A stretch of DNA of 64,000 nucleotides from assembly GCF_004331345.1 (NCBI RefSeq), contig NZ_SJJZ01000002.1, positions 930,001 through 994,000 of the forward strand, read 5' to 3'. The DNA is from Kribbella soli (lineage in GTDB: Bacteria; Actinomycetota; Actinomycetes; Propionibacteriales; Kribbellaceae). Below, one piece after another: positions 26,601-33,337 of this stretch. The notes beneath the pieces are model-generated. The model saw nothing but the letters and a program-made list of their open reading frames with translations. It had not been told where the DNA came from and did no database searches. Each line of letters begins with the position of its first letter. Positions within the stretch are counted from its first letter, which is position 1. Both the position numbers and the translations under genes were made by a program.

Positions 26601-27246
26601 ACGACGTGTTCCGCAGCGTGAACGACATGATCGTGGCGGGCAGCGTCGAGTCGAGCGTGGCCAGCGGGACGAACGGCGAGAAGGCCTCCAACTCCACCGA
26701 CACCGGGCTGTCCGCGTCGCTGTACGCAACCCGGCCGATCGGGTACGAGCCGGTGAACCGGACGTCCTTGAAGCCGGCTGCGTCGACCGTCCGCGTCGTC
26801 GTCCGGCCGCGGGTGGTCGTTCGGAGCGCGAAGCCCTGGCCGAACTGCGACGCGCCCGGCTGGTCGGCGGACAGCGGGTCGGCGTAGTTGTGCCCGGAGA
26901 AGTCCGCGCCGCCGAGCGGGAACGAGGTCGGGTTGAAGATGTCCCAGGCCCACAGGCGCCCGTCGCCGGCCAGGTACACCTGTCCCGTCGTACCGCCGCC
27001 GACCGGCATCCCGATCCTGGGCAGCGCGGCACCGGTGTACGTCGTCGGCGTACCGCGATCGAACAGCACCGCCGGATCGTGCTTCGGCGGCGCCGCCAGC
27101 GCTGCCAGCGCCTGGCCCGGGACGGCCATCGCGCCGACCGCGGCGGCGCTCAGGGAGATGAAGGTACGGCGGCTCAGGTGCGCCCTGGGACAGTCACCAG
27201 CACAGGATCGATTCGCACAACCGGGCGGCAGATCAGGCGTGGTCAT
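23626..27246 (-). CDS. Tat-exported GH116/GBA2-like glycoside hydrolase with two inserted repeat domains
   Basis: A 1206-residue protein. SRRTFISLSAAAVGAMAVP at residues 25-43 is a twin-arginine leader. Residues about 75-260 match the GBA2-type N-terminal beta domain (RIGMPVGGGTTGQVYLAGDGRLWAWD). Residues about 268-420 and 423-580 are two copies of one domain inserted in it, each starting FE-W-KxTYDGWTVTGDAFGAGPV. The C-terminal half is the (alpha/alpha)6 domain with CCAGTCEHVWNYAQAIGRLFP and SQWNTLDTEWYGEVPWISGLY, the usual GH116 blocks; bacterial relatives act on beta-glucosides or xylosides. GGAGAA precedes its ATG. Convergent with the Opp-type glycoside transporter, likely the same pathway. 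Confidence 0.85.
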   Translation of the reverse strand: MTTPDLPPGCANRSCAGDCPRAHLSRRTFISLSAAAVGAMAVPGQALAALAAPPKHDPAVLFDRGTPTTYTGAALPRIGMPVGGGTTGQVYLAGDGRLWAWDIFNPTSFPLGGADFSGHNYADPLSADQPGASQFGQGFALRTTTRGRTTTRTVDAAGFKDVRFTGSYPIGRVAYSDADSPVSVELEAFSPFVPLATLDSTLPATIMSFTLRNTSSASVRATLLGYAENPVCIDSRLRQPTTLQARAFTGGIQFGAIDDTAAEQGDLLFEDWEKDTYDGWTVTGDAFGAGPVRPLDVPNLMKRFGDLNVSGTRFVTSYDFRGGANDGATGKLTSREFTVERRYVAVGVSGGRHPGETCVNVLVDGQVVASATGDESEPLVAQMLDLAAYRGRTARIEIVDASTGAWGHLSCDAIVFTDRPDIVFETWDKPTYDGWTVTGDAFGAGPVTAAETPDGFRRPFGVRTELNVSGRFVTSYNFRGTGDPDGYTGSLTSRAFVIERRFVTAWVGGGHHKGETCLNVVVDGQVVASATGTDIEPLTAVSMDVGAFAGKTAQIQIVDNNTGGWGHVNVDRILFSDRPIRRQPVAERPDGGTFALAALTPGGVARPSIADWSSVEALFDSATGPGDSDGPQAGTVAVTVTLRPRESRTIRFAYGWFFPNPERELFAELVGASTFRRHYATRFSSARQVVEYVGQHADRLERDTKLWVKTWYDDSSLPHWFLERTLATASTIATSTCYRWDDGRFYAWEGTYCCAGTCEHVWNYAQAIGRLFPDLERDTRERVDLGIAFRPSGEIGNRGEAGDASTSFADGQTGTILRIYREHQMSKDSTFLRRVWPRVRTAVEFLVTHRDGPDEDGIFRGSQWNTLDTEWYGEVPWISGLYVAALRAAAAMAGEVGDSASAARYAATADRGSAYLSEKLWNEEYGYYVQKVDPAHPTAENSNRGLFIDQMYGQTYAAQLGLPRVFPADQARTALGRLYESNFRADPGTYRPPGIGVGRVYTTEGESGVIMATWPHGGSSETRGLMYFNEVWTGQEYQFAAHLFSEGMTAEALAVTRAMYERYSAEKRNPYNEIEASDHYARAMMGYGVYLSACGYEYHGPRGHLGFAPRIHPEDFRCAFTAAEGWGSYHQRRTPGSLSASVEVRYGRLTLNTLSFETTKPARQIEVRLGRDRIPARVVATGNRAVVTLTRPTTLAADQTLQLTLT
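25507..26445 (-). repeat. Tandem duplicated domain within the GH116-like gene
   Basis: Two adjacent copies of about 155 codons: copy 1 covers roughly 25987-26445 and copy 2 roughly 25507-25980. They share YDGWTVTGDAFGAGP, LNVSG, RFVTSY, FRG, LTSR, FVxER, GETCxNVxVDGQVVASATG and TAxIxIVD. About half of all positions match, so the duplication is not recent. The composition (beta-rich, SRxFVxER, VDGxVVAS) fits a carbohydrate-binding beta sandwich. Such domains often occur alone in actinobacterial glycosidases. Confidence 0.75.
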
Positions 27247-27274
27247 TCGGTTCTCCTAACCGGGCGGAGCGGGA

Positions 27275-27286
27275 GAAATCGATTTC
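27275..27286. promoter_or_regulatory. Perfect palindrome upstream of the GH116-like gene
   Basis: GAAATCGATTTC is a 12-base perfect palindrome beginning 29 bases upstream of the ATG at 27246, in the promoter region. Central CG with AT-rich arms is the typical form of a LacI-family operator. No LacI-type gene is in the window, so the regulator would be encoded elsewhere. Confidence 0.45.
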
Positions 27287-27323
27287 CGACACCGTAGCCA
27301 GCCCCCGGGCAGAGGTCAACGGG

Positions 27324-27361
27324 TCCCGCCTGGCGGGATACTGTTCGACGCATATCGAACA
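27324..27361 (+). promoter_or_regulatory. Promoter region of the MFS gene with two palindromes
   Basis: TCCCGCC/GGCGGGA (27324-27330 and 27332-27338, one-base spacer) is followed by TGTTCGA/TCGAACA (27342-27348 and 27355-27361, six-base spacer), both perfect. Between them TACTGT at 27339-27344 fits a -10 element, so the second palindrome would cover the transcription start. MFS drug exporters are often controlled by TetR or MarR repressors through such sites; no such gene is adjacent. Confidence 0.45.
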
Positions 27362-27380
27362 ACGTCGTAGGGTGGGTGCC

Positions 27381-28754
27381 ATGCCCCTTGAGCACCGCCG
27401 GTCGGTCGTCGCGCTCGCGCTGATCGCCTCGTTCATGGTCTTCGTCGACAGCACGATCGTGAACGTCACCCTCGCCCAGCTGGCGACCCACCTGCACGCG
27501 TCCCGCGCCGAGCTCGAGTGGTCGCTGAACGCCTACACCTTGTCGTTCGCCGCGCTGATGCTCGGCGCCGGAGCGATCGCCGACACCCTCGGCGCGAAGC
27601 GCGCGTTCCTCACCGGACTGCTCGTCTTCACGCTGTCGTCGGCGGTCTGCGCGGTGGCCGGTTCGATGCTGATGCTGAACCTCGCCCGGCTCGTCCAGGG
27701 CGCGGGTTCGGCTCTGTTGCTTCCCAGCGCACTCGTCCTCGCGACCGCGTCCGCGACCGACGAGCACGCACGCCACCGCCTGGTCAGCTGGTGGGCCGCG
27801 GCGGGCGGTGCCGGGATGGCGGCCGGTCCGCTGCTCGGCGGCGGTCTCGTCGCGCTCGCGAACTGGCGAGCCGTCTTCGCGGTCAACGTGGTGATCGGCA
27901 TCCCGGCCGCGATCTGGGCACTGCGCTCGATGCCGGCTGTCGTACGACGTACCCGGCGACTCGACTTCGCCGGGATGGGTGCGGCGACCGCGTTCATCGG
28001 TGGGCTGGTATTCGCGTTGATCGAGGCGCCGACGCGCGGCTGGCTGGATCCCGCTGTGCTCGGCGCGGCCGCCCTGACCGTCGCCGGCCTCGTCGCCTTC
28101 ATCGTGGTCGAGCGTTCCGTCCGGGCACCGCTGCTCCCACTCAAGCTGTACGCCGAACGCGGATTCGCGACCGCGGCGCTGCAGGGCACGCTGCTCAATT
28201 TCGCCTTCTACGGCGTGCTGTTCTCGATGAGCCTGCTGCTCCAGCAAGGGCGCCACCTCAGCGCGCTGGTCACCGGGTTGCTGTTCCTGCCGTTGACCGG
28301 CCTGATCTCGATCGCCAACCTCGGCTCCGCGCCGCTGACCCGCCGCCTCGGCCGACCGGCGGTCCTCGCGATCGGCCAGGCGGTCCTGACGCTAGCGCTG
28401 CTAGCGCTCGCCTGGGCCAGTACGTCGTCCGCGGTCTGGCCGATGGTGCTCGCGCTGATCCCGATCGGGTTCAGCTCCGGTCTGCTCGTCCCGACGATGA
28501 CCGCCCAGTCCATCGCCGCGGTCGAACCCGACCTTCACGGTGCGGCCTCGGCCGCGTTCAACACGTCCCGCCAGATCGGCGGAGCGATCGGCGTCGCGAC
28601 GTTCGGCCCGCTCCTCGGCACCGCCCACAACCTCGCCAGCGGCTTCGTCACCTGCGCGATCGTCGCTGCCGGCGCGAGCATCGCGGGCCTCTGCGTCACC
28701 GCCTTCGGCCGCCGTACCCCGGTCCTCGTACCCTCGGCGGCATGCGATTCGTGA
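27381..28754 (+). CDS. MFS multidrug exporter, DHA2 (EmrB/QacA) family
   Basis: A 457-residue transporter with many hydrophobic segments. The opening VVALALIASFMVFVDSTIVNVTLAQLA with the conserved D-S/T-I-V-N motif in helix 1 is diagnostic of drug:proton antiporters of the DHA2 group, as is the WxxxAYxLxxAA motif in EWSLNAYTLSFAALML. Motif C-like GGAGMAAGPLLGG is present. Fourteen helices are expected. ATG at 27381 after TAGGGTGG. Its end overlaps the cupin gene by 13 bases. Substrate unknown. Confidence 0.87.
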   Translation: MPLEHRRSVVALALIASFMVFVDSTIVNVTLAQLATHLHASRAELEWSLNAYTLSFAALMLGAGAIADTLGAKRAFLTGLLVFTLSSAVCAVAGSMLMLNLARLVQGAGSALLLPSALVLATASATDEHARHRLVSWWAAAGGAGMAAGPLLGGGLVALANWRAVFAVNVVIGIPAAIWALRSMPAVVRRTRRLDFAGMGAATAFIGGLVFALIEAPTRGWLDPAVLGAAALTVAGLVAFIVVERSVRAPLLPLKLYAERGFATAALQGTLLNFAFYGVLFSMSLLLQQGRHLSALVTGLLFLPLTGLISIANLGSAPLTRRLGRPAVLAIGQAVLTLALLALAWASTSSAVWPMVLALIPIGFSSGLLVPTMTAQSIAAVEPDLHGAASAAFNTSRQIGGAIGVATFGPLLGTAHNLASGFVTCAIVAAGASIAGLCVTAFGRRTPVLVPSAACDS

Positions 28755-29149
28755 TCCGCGACGGGTACGCGCGCTACCAGGGGCCTGTCGCCGGTGGTAC
28801 GCGGCACAGGCACGCCGCGTTCCAGCTCGCGATCGGCCCGGAGGTCGCGATGGTCGACGACGCCGGCGTGTGCCACCGCGGCCCGGCCCTCGTCGTACCG
28901 CCGATGACCTGGCACCGGCTGCTTGCCGCGGACGAGCTGCTGACCTACTTCATCGAGCCGCAGTGTGCGTTCGCGGATCGGCTGCGTGAGTACGACGGGA
29001 TCGCGGTGGTAAAGGCGGTCGACGGCTTGCAGGATCTCGACGCTGCGGCGGCGCGGGCGTCGGCCGGGTTCGATCCGCGACTGGTCGAGGCGATGGGGCT
29101 CACGCCGACCGAGGTGCTGCCTGCTCTCAGAGCGGGCGGTACGCCGTGA
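28742..29149 (+). CDS. Cupin-domain protein, probably an AraC regulator lacking its HTH
   Basis: A 135-residue protein. Residues 1-85 are a cupin sensor of the AraC type (YARYQGPVAGGTRHRHAAFQLAIG, then GPALVVPPMTWHRLLAADELLTYFIEP). AraC regulators with this sensor usually continue with DPRLVEAL, a 100-residue double HTH, and end REMMGLTP..VLPALR. Here DPRLVEA is joined directly to MGLTPTEVLPALRAGGTP, so nearly the whole DNA-binding part appears deleted in frame. It could still bind a ligand or dimerise. Overlaps the MFS gene by 13 bases and the convergent methyltransferase gene by 23 bases. The deletion is inferred from remembered family layout. Confidence 0.65.
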   Translation: MRFVIRDGYARYQGPVAGGTRHRHAAFQLAIGPEVAMVDDAGVCHRGPALVVPPMTWHRLLAADELLTYFIEPQCAFADRLREYDGIAVVKAVDGLQDLDAAAARASAGFDPRLVEAMGLTPTEVLPALRAGGTP

Positions 29150-29780
29150 GCAGCGAGATCGACCCGGTGACGGTCGGCACCACCTCGACCTCGCACACGT
29201 CCTCGAATCCGGCCGCGGCGATCAGCGACGGGAGGATCCCGTCCGCGTTCGGCTGCGTGTCGGCCTTCCCGTCGGCCAGTTGCACGATCCGGAACCCGAG
29301 GCGCATCGCCCAGGTCCGCTGCAGCCCGTAGTCCGCGATCACCAGCCGCCCACCAGGCCGCAGTACGTCGTACATCGCGGCCAGGATCGCCCGCTTGACC
29401 GGGAGCGGGCACTGGTGCAGCACGAGGCTCGACACGACAACATCCACAACCCCCGCTCCGACGACGTCGACCAACTCGTCCCCCAGTCCGAGCCGCCACT
29501 CGACGCCCACGGAGTCGGGAGCTTTGCGCTGCGCGCGGGCGAGGATCTCCGGGTCCGGATCGACGCCGACCACCCACGCGGCGGGCTCCGCCTGGTGCAG
29601 CATCAGCGCGAGCGTGCCCGTACCGCAGCCGACGTCCATGACCAGATCGCCCGGGCGTACAGCGGCTGAGCGCACCACCATCGCCCGCCACACCTTCTCG
29701 CGGACCAGAGCCGCCACCACGTCGAAGAAACGGCTCGGCAGGAAGCGGCCCAGGGCCGGGGTGAACGCTGTTTCGGTCAT
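29127..29780 (-). CDS. Class I SAM-dependent methyltransferase
   Basis: A 217-residue protein with motif I LVMDVGCGTGTLAL, acidic motif VVGVDPDPEIL, and motif IV/V region VDVVVSSLVLHQCPLPVKRAILAAMYDVLRPGGRLVIADYG. The pattern is that of UbiE/Coq5-like small-molecule methyltransferases; substrate unknown. The ATG at 29778-29780 follows GGAAAG by eight bases; longer open frame upstream is rejected. It converges on the cupin gene with an overlap of 23 bases and is divergent from the heparinase-like gene. Confidence 0.85.
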   Translation of the reverse strand: MTETAFTPALGRFLPSRFFDVVAALVREKVWRAMVVRSAAVRPGDLVMDVGCGTGTLALMLHQAEPAAWVVGVDPDPEILARAQRKAPDSVGVEWRLGLGDELVDVVGAGVVDVVVSSLVLHQCPLPVKRAILAAMYDVLRPGGRLVIADYGLQRTWAMRLGFRIVQLADGKADTQPNADGILPSLIAAAGFEDVCEVEVVPTVTGSISLLTAYRPL

Positions 29781-29909
29781 GCAGGTAGCTTTCCTGGGGC
29801 AGAGGTGGCCTGGCTTGAAGAAATCGCTTGTCCCCGTTGCAACCGAACCGGGGGCCGGACGCAACGAATCGGGTGGCTCGGAGCGTTCTGATTCTGGAGA
29901 GGGGGGCGG

Positions 29910-31925
29910 GTGGCTGCACAGTCGAAGGGGCAGTCGAAGAAACGGCTGGGGACGACGGTTGCGCTGACGCTTGCCTGCGTCCTGGTCTGCGGCGTCGCCT
30001 TCGCCGGGGCCGTCTTCGTCCTGATGCCAGGCGCCCGCGACCGCAGTACGACGCCCTCGGCCAGCGGATCGACGACGCCGTCGATCCCCAGCTCGCGACC
30101 CATGCCGAGTCCGAGCGTCCCCGACTCGACCTCGAGTGAGGAGCCGCTGCCGGGCGTCGACACCCCGGCCACTCCCCCGCCGTCGACCCCGGTCGCGAAC
30201 ACCGGCACGTACGAATGCCCCGGATTCAGCGGCATCGAGTCGAACGTCCCGCTGTCGATGCTGATGAGCGACACGTTCTCCTGGGGCACCGACCCGCCGT
30301 ACAAGGTCGGCAACGGGAGCGGCGACATCAACTGGCGCTCCGACCCGTACCGCAAGCCGAGCTGGTACATGTGGCTGCATTCACTGCGCTGGCTGGGCAA
30401 CGGCATCACCGCCGGGCAGCGCGGTGATCGCAAGGCGCTGACGCACGTGATGGCGATCATCCACGACTGGGTCAAGGACAACCCGTACACGTGGAAGGGC
30501 GATGTCGGCGCGTGGGAGGCCACGATGCACCGCACCAACGTGCTGCTGTGCGCTCGCCAGGCCGTCCTCACCGGGCTGAAGGTCAGGTCGCTGCCCACGC
30601 AGTACGCCTGGCTCGACAAGGCGCTCGTCGACCATGCGCAGTTCATGATCGTGAACTGGAGCGGGCCGTCGAACCACGGGACGGACGAAAGCATCGCGCT
30701 GTTCGGCGTCGGGTGCACGCTGAAGCGGCAGGAGCTTAAGACGCTGGCCGTGGACCGGCTGTCGCAGGCGATCACGAAGGCGATCGACACGCAGGGCTCG
30801 ACGAACGAGCAGTCGGTCGGGTACGCGATGTTCAACTACCTGCTGTGGGGTCGCGCGACGACCGCCCTGCAGCGGTGCGGATCGAACCCCGGACCGGTGA
30901 TCGCCCAACGGCGGGCGGCCCTGTCGGAATGGCTGGCGCTCGCGACCAAGTCCACGGGTGAGCTGCAGCAGGTCGGTGACGCCGTACGGCAGAAGCCGAC
31001 CGGTGCGACCGGTACCGCGCTCGACTACGTCGCCTCGCTCGGGAAGCGCGGGACGAGACCGTCGAAACGGGTCGCGGTCTTCGACGCCGGCTACGTCTTC
31101 GGCCGGACCGGGTGGGGCGAGACACGGCAGTTCGCGCAGGAGTCGACGTACAGCATCCGGTACGGCGCGGCGCGGACACTGCACGGTCATGACGACCACA
31201 TGTCGCTCACCTACTCGTCGCACGGCCGGGACGTGCTGATCGACCCGGGGCACTCCGGGTACCAGCTCGACAAATGGCAGGCGTGGTCGAAGAGCCAGGC
31301 CGCGCACAACGTGATGACCATCCCGTCGGCCGACACCGTGAGCGTGGTGACGCAGCTGGTCCGCGCGTCGATCACGCCGACCTGGGAGTCGTACTCGCTC
31401 GCTGATTCACCGGCGCCGGGCGTGAGCCGGAAGCGCGACGTACTCGTGCTCAAGGATCCCGACCTGATCATCACGCTCGACCGCGGCCAGGCGACCGACC
31501 CCCAGCGGTACGAAACGCTCTGGCACCTCGCACCGGACCAGAAGGTGACAGTCCAGTCCCCCACGGCAGCAGTTGCCACCCCAGCTGCGAAGACCGGCGA
31601 CAAGTCCAAGACCTACCTGCTGCAGATCCCTTACCAGCAACAGGTCCCCGCCGACGGCATCACCGTCGTCCAGGGCCAGCAGGACCCGGTCCAGGGCTGG
31701 TACTACCCCGACATCTTCCATCGCCAGCCGGCCCCCGTGGTCAAGTTCGGCCGCAACGGGACGAACGCGACGATCCTGTCCGCGATCGTCCCGGCAGGCT
31801 CGACCGAAACCGTCACCTACAAGACCCGAACCGTCAGCGGCATGTTCTTCGTCGACCTGACCGTCGGCACCCGGAAGGCGACCGTCCGGGTCCAGCAGGA
31901 CGGCCGCCTCACCCGCATCAGCTGA
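29910..31925 (+). CDS. Membrane-anchored heparinase II/III-like polysaccharide lyase
   Basis: A 671-residue protein. Residues about 15-40 are a signal anchor (TTVALTLACVLVCGVAFAGAVFVLM), then a Ser/Thr/Pro-rich linker to about residue 95. The rest shows an alpha-helical toroid (WYMWLHSLRWLGNGITAG, WEATMHRTNVLLC) and a beta domain with YGAARTLHGHDDHMSLTYSSHGRDVLIDPGHSGY, the heparinase II/III C-terminal block in which H and Y residues are catalytic. Family members cleave uronic-acid polysaccharides by beta-elimination. GTG start after GAGAGGGG. No transporter or uronate genes are adjacent, so the substrate is open; a role on the cell's own exopolysaccharide is possible. Confidence 0.8.
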   Translation: MAAQSKGQSKKRLGTTVALTLACVLVCGVAFAGAVFVLMPGARDRSTTPSASGSTTPSIPSSRPMPSPSVPDSTSSEEPLPGVDTPATPPPSTPVANTGTYECPGFSGIESNVPLSMLMSDTFSWGTDPPYKVGNGSGDINWRSDPYRKPSWYMWLHSLRWLGNGITAGQRGDRKALTHVMAIIHDWVKDNPYTWKGDVGAWEATMHRTNVLLCARQAVLTGLKVRSLPTQYAWLDKALVDHAQFMIVNWSGPSNHGTDESIALFGVGCTLKRQELKTLAVDRLSQAITKAIDTQGSTNEQSVGYAMFNYLLWGRATTALQRCGSNPGPVIAQRRAALSEWLALATKSTGELQQVGDAVRQKPTGATGTALDYVASLGKRGTRPSKRVAVFDAGYVFGRTGWGETRQFAQESTYSIRYGAARTLHGHDDHMSLTYSSHGRDVLIDPGHSGYQLDKWQAWSKSQAAHNVMTIPSADTVSVVTQLVRASITPTWESYSLADSPAPGVSRKRDVLVLKDPDLIITLDRGQATDPQRYETLWHLAPDQKVTVQSPTAAVATPAAKTGDKSKTYLLQIPYQQQVPADGITVVQGQQDPVQGWYYPDIFHRQPAPVVKFGRNGTNATILSAIVPAGSTETVTYKTRTVSGMFFVDLTVGTRKATVRVQQDGRLTRIS

Positions 31926-32002
31926 TCACTGTTCGGCACCCGGTCACAACCGTCGCACCTGCCTTGTCTCTTCTGTTGATTCGATTCTTCGGGAGGTTAT
32001 GG

Positions 32003-33337
32003 ATGAGTAGGCATCCGGCGGTGCGGGACCACTGCTTGAGTTTGGTGCGCAGCGTGGATCGGCCGACTGGCGGGGCGCGGTACGGGCGGATGTTTCCGGA
32101 CCTGGAGCCCTTGGGGACGGATCCGCACGTGCTGATGCGGGCGGGTGCCGACGGTGGGATCTGTGACGCCGCGGCGGCGCTCGACCTCGGGAACGACGGG
32201 GACGACGCGGAGCAGGCGGCCGGCTGGCCGTTCTTCGGGCAGTTGCTGGCGCACGACACCACCGCGGACCGGTCGCCGATCGCGGCAGGAGTCAGCACCG
32301 ACGCGTTGCGGAACGCCCGCTCGCCGCGGCTCAACCTCGAGATGCTGTACGCCGACGGACCGATCGGTGCGCCGTACCTGTTCGATCTGCACGACCCCGC
32401 CAAGTTCCTGCTCGGCGCCGGCGGGTACGACGTACCGCGGAATCCACAGGGCGTGGCGCTGATCGGCGACCCGCGCAACGACGTCCACCTGTTCTCGCTG
32501 AGCCTGCACGTGGCGTTCCTGCAGGCGCACAACCGGATCGTCGACAGTCTGCGGACGGGCGGCGTGCCTGAGGAGGATGTGTTCGAGCAGGCGCGCGTCA
32601 TGCTGACGTGGCACTACCAGTGGATCGTCGTCCACGACTTCCTGCCGAGACTCGTCGGGCGGCGGTTGGTGGACGAGGTGCTCGAGGACGGCGGGAAGTG
32701 GTTCGCGCCAGAGTCCCTGCAGGCGTTCATCCCGCTGGAGTTCGCGGATGCGGCGTACCGCTACGGGCACGGTCAGATCCGGCACACGTACCGATTGGTC
32801 GAGGGTGGTCCCGAGTTGCCGTTGTTCCCCGATCTGGTCGGGTTCGGGCCGGTGCGGCAACGGCTCGATCTCACGCAGGTGTTCGACGTACCAGGACATC
32901 CACCGGCGCAGCGGGCCAAGCGCCTCGACGGCCGGCTCGCCGCAAGCCTGATCGGCCTGCCGGAGCAGGTCACCGGCGCTGTCGACCAGACCGCGTACAA
33001 GTCCCTCGCGGTCCGCGATCTGCTGCGCGGCGACACGACCGGTCTGCCGAGTGGCGAGGAGGTCGCCAAGCTACTCGGCGCACCGCCGCTCGCCGAAGGC
33101 ACCTGGCCTGGCGGTACGCCGCTGTGGTTCTACATCCTGAAGGAGTCCGAGTACCTCGGTGACGGTGACCGCCTCGGGCCGGTCGGCGGGCGGATCGTCG
33201 CCGAAGTACTGATCGGGCTGCTCCGAGCCGACCCGGCCAGCTACCTCAGTCTCGAACCGGACTGGCAGCCGAACCTGCCGGCCGCCGGCGAGAGGTTCGG
33301 CCTGACCGACCTGCTCATCCCGGCCGGCTCGCGCTGA
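32003..33337 (+). CDS. Animal-type haem peroxidase family protein
   Basis: A 444-residue protein of the peroxidase/cyclooxygenase superfamily. FFGQLLAHDTTADRSP holds the distal histidine region (family form GQFIDHDxT) and HVAFLQAHNRIVD with ARVMLTWHYQWIVVHDFLP holds the proximal histidine helix. FADAAYRYGHGQIR is another conserved block. Predicted to bind haem and oxidise a substrate with peroxide. ATG 32003 follows GGGAGG by six bases. There is no clear signal peptide. Convergent with type II NADH dehydrogenase, overlapping it by 23 bases. Confidence 0.85.
   Translation: MSRHPAVRDHCLSLVRSVDRPTGGARYGRMFPDLEPLGTDPHVLMRAGADGGICDAAAALDLGNDGDDAEQAAGWPFFGQLLAHDTTADRSPIAAGVSTDALRNARSPRLNLEMLYADGPIGAPYLFDLHDPAKFLLGAGGYDVPRNPQGVALIGDPRNDVHLFSLSLHVAFLQAHNRIVDSLRTGGVPEEDVFEQARVMLTWHYQWIVVHDFLPRLVGRRLVDEVLEDGGKWFAPESLQAFIPLEFADAAYRYGHGQIRHTYRLVEGGPELPLFPDLVGFGPVRQRLDLTQVFDVPGHPPAQRAKRLDGRLAASLIGLPEQVTGAVDQTAYKSLAVRDLLRGDTTGLPSGEEVAKLLGAPPLAEGTWPGGTPLWFYILKESEYLGDGDRLGPVGGRIVAEVLIGLLRADPASYLSLEPDWQPNLPAAGERFGLTDLLIPAGSR

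Noticed and set aside
23911..27297. Plus-strand open frame of 1128 codons opposite the GH116-like gene
   Set aside because: It is a GC-skew shadow: composition is R/V/D/L-rich with no domain, while the minus strand reads a full enzyme.
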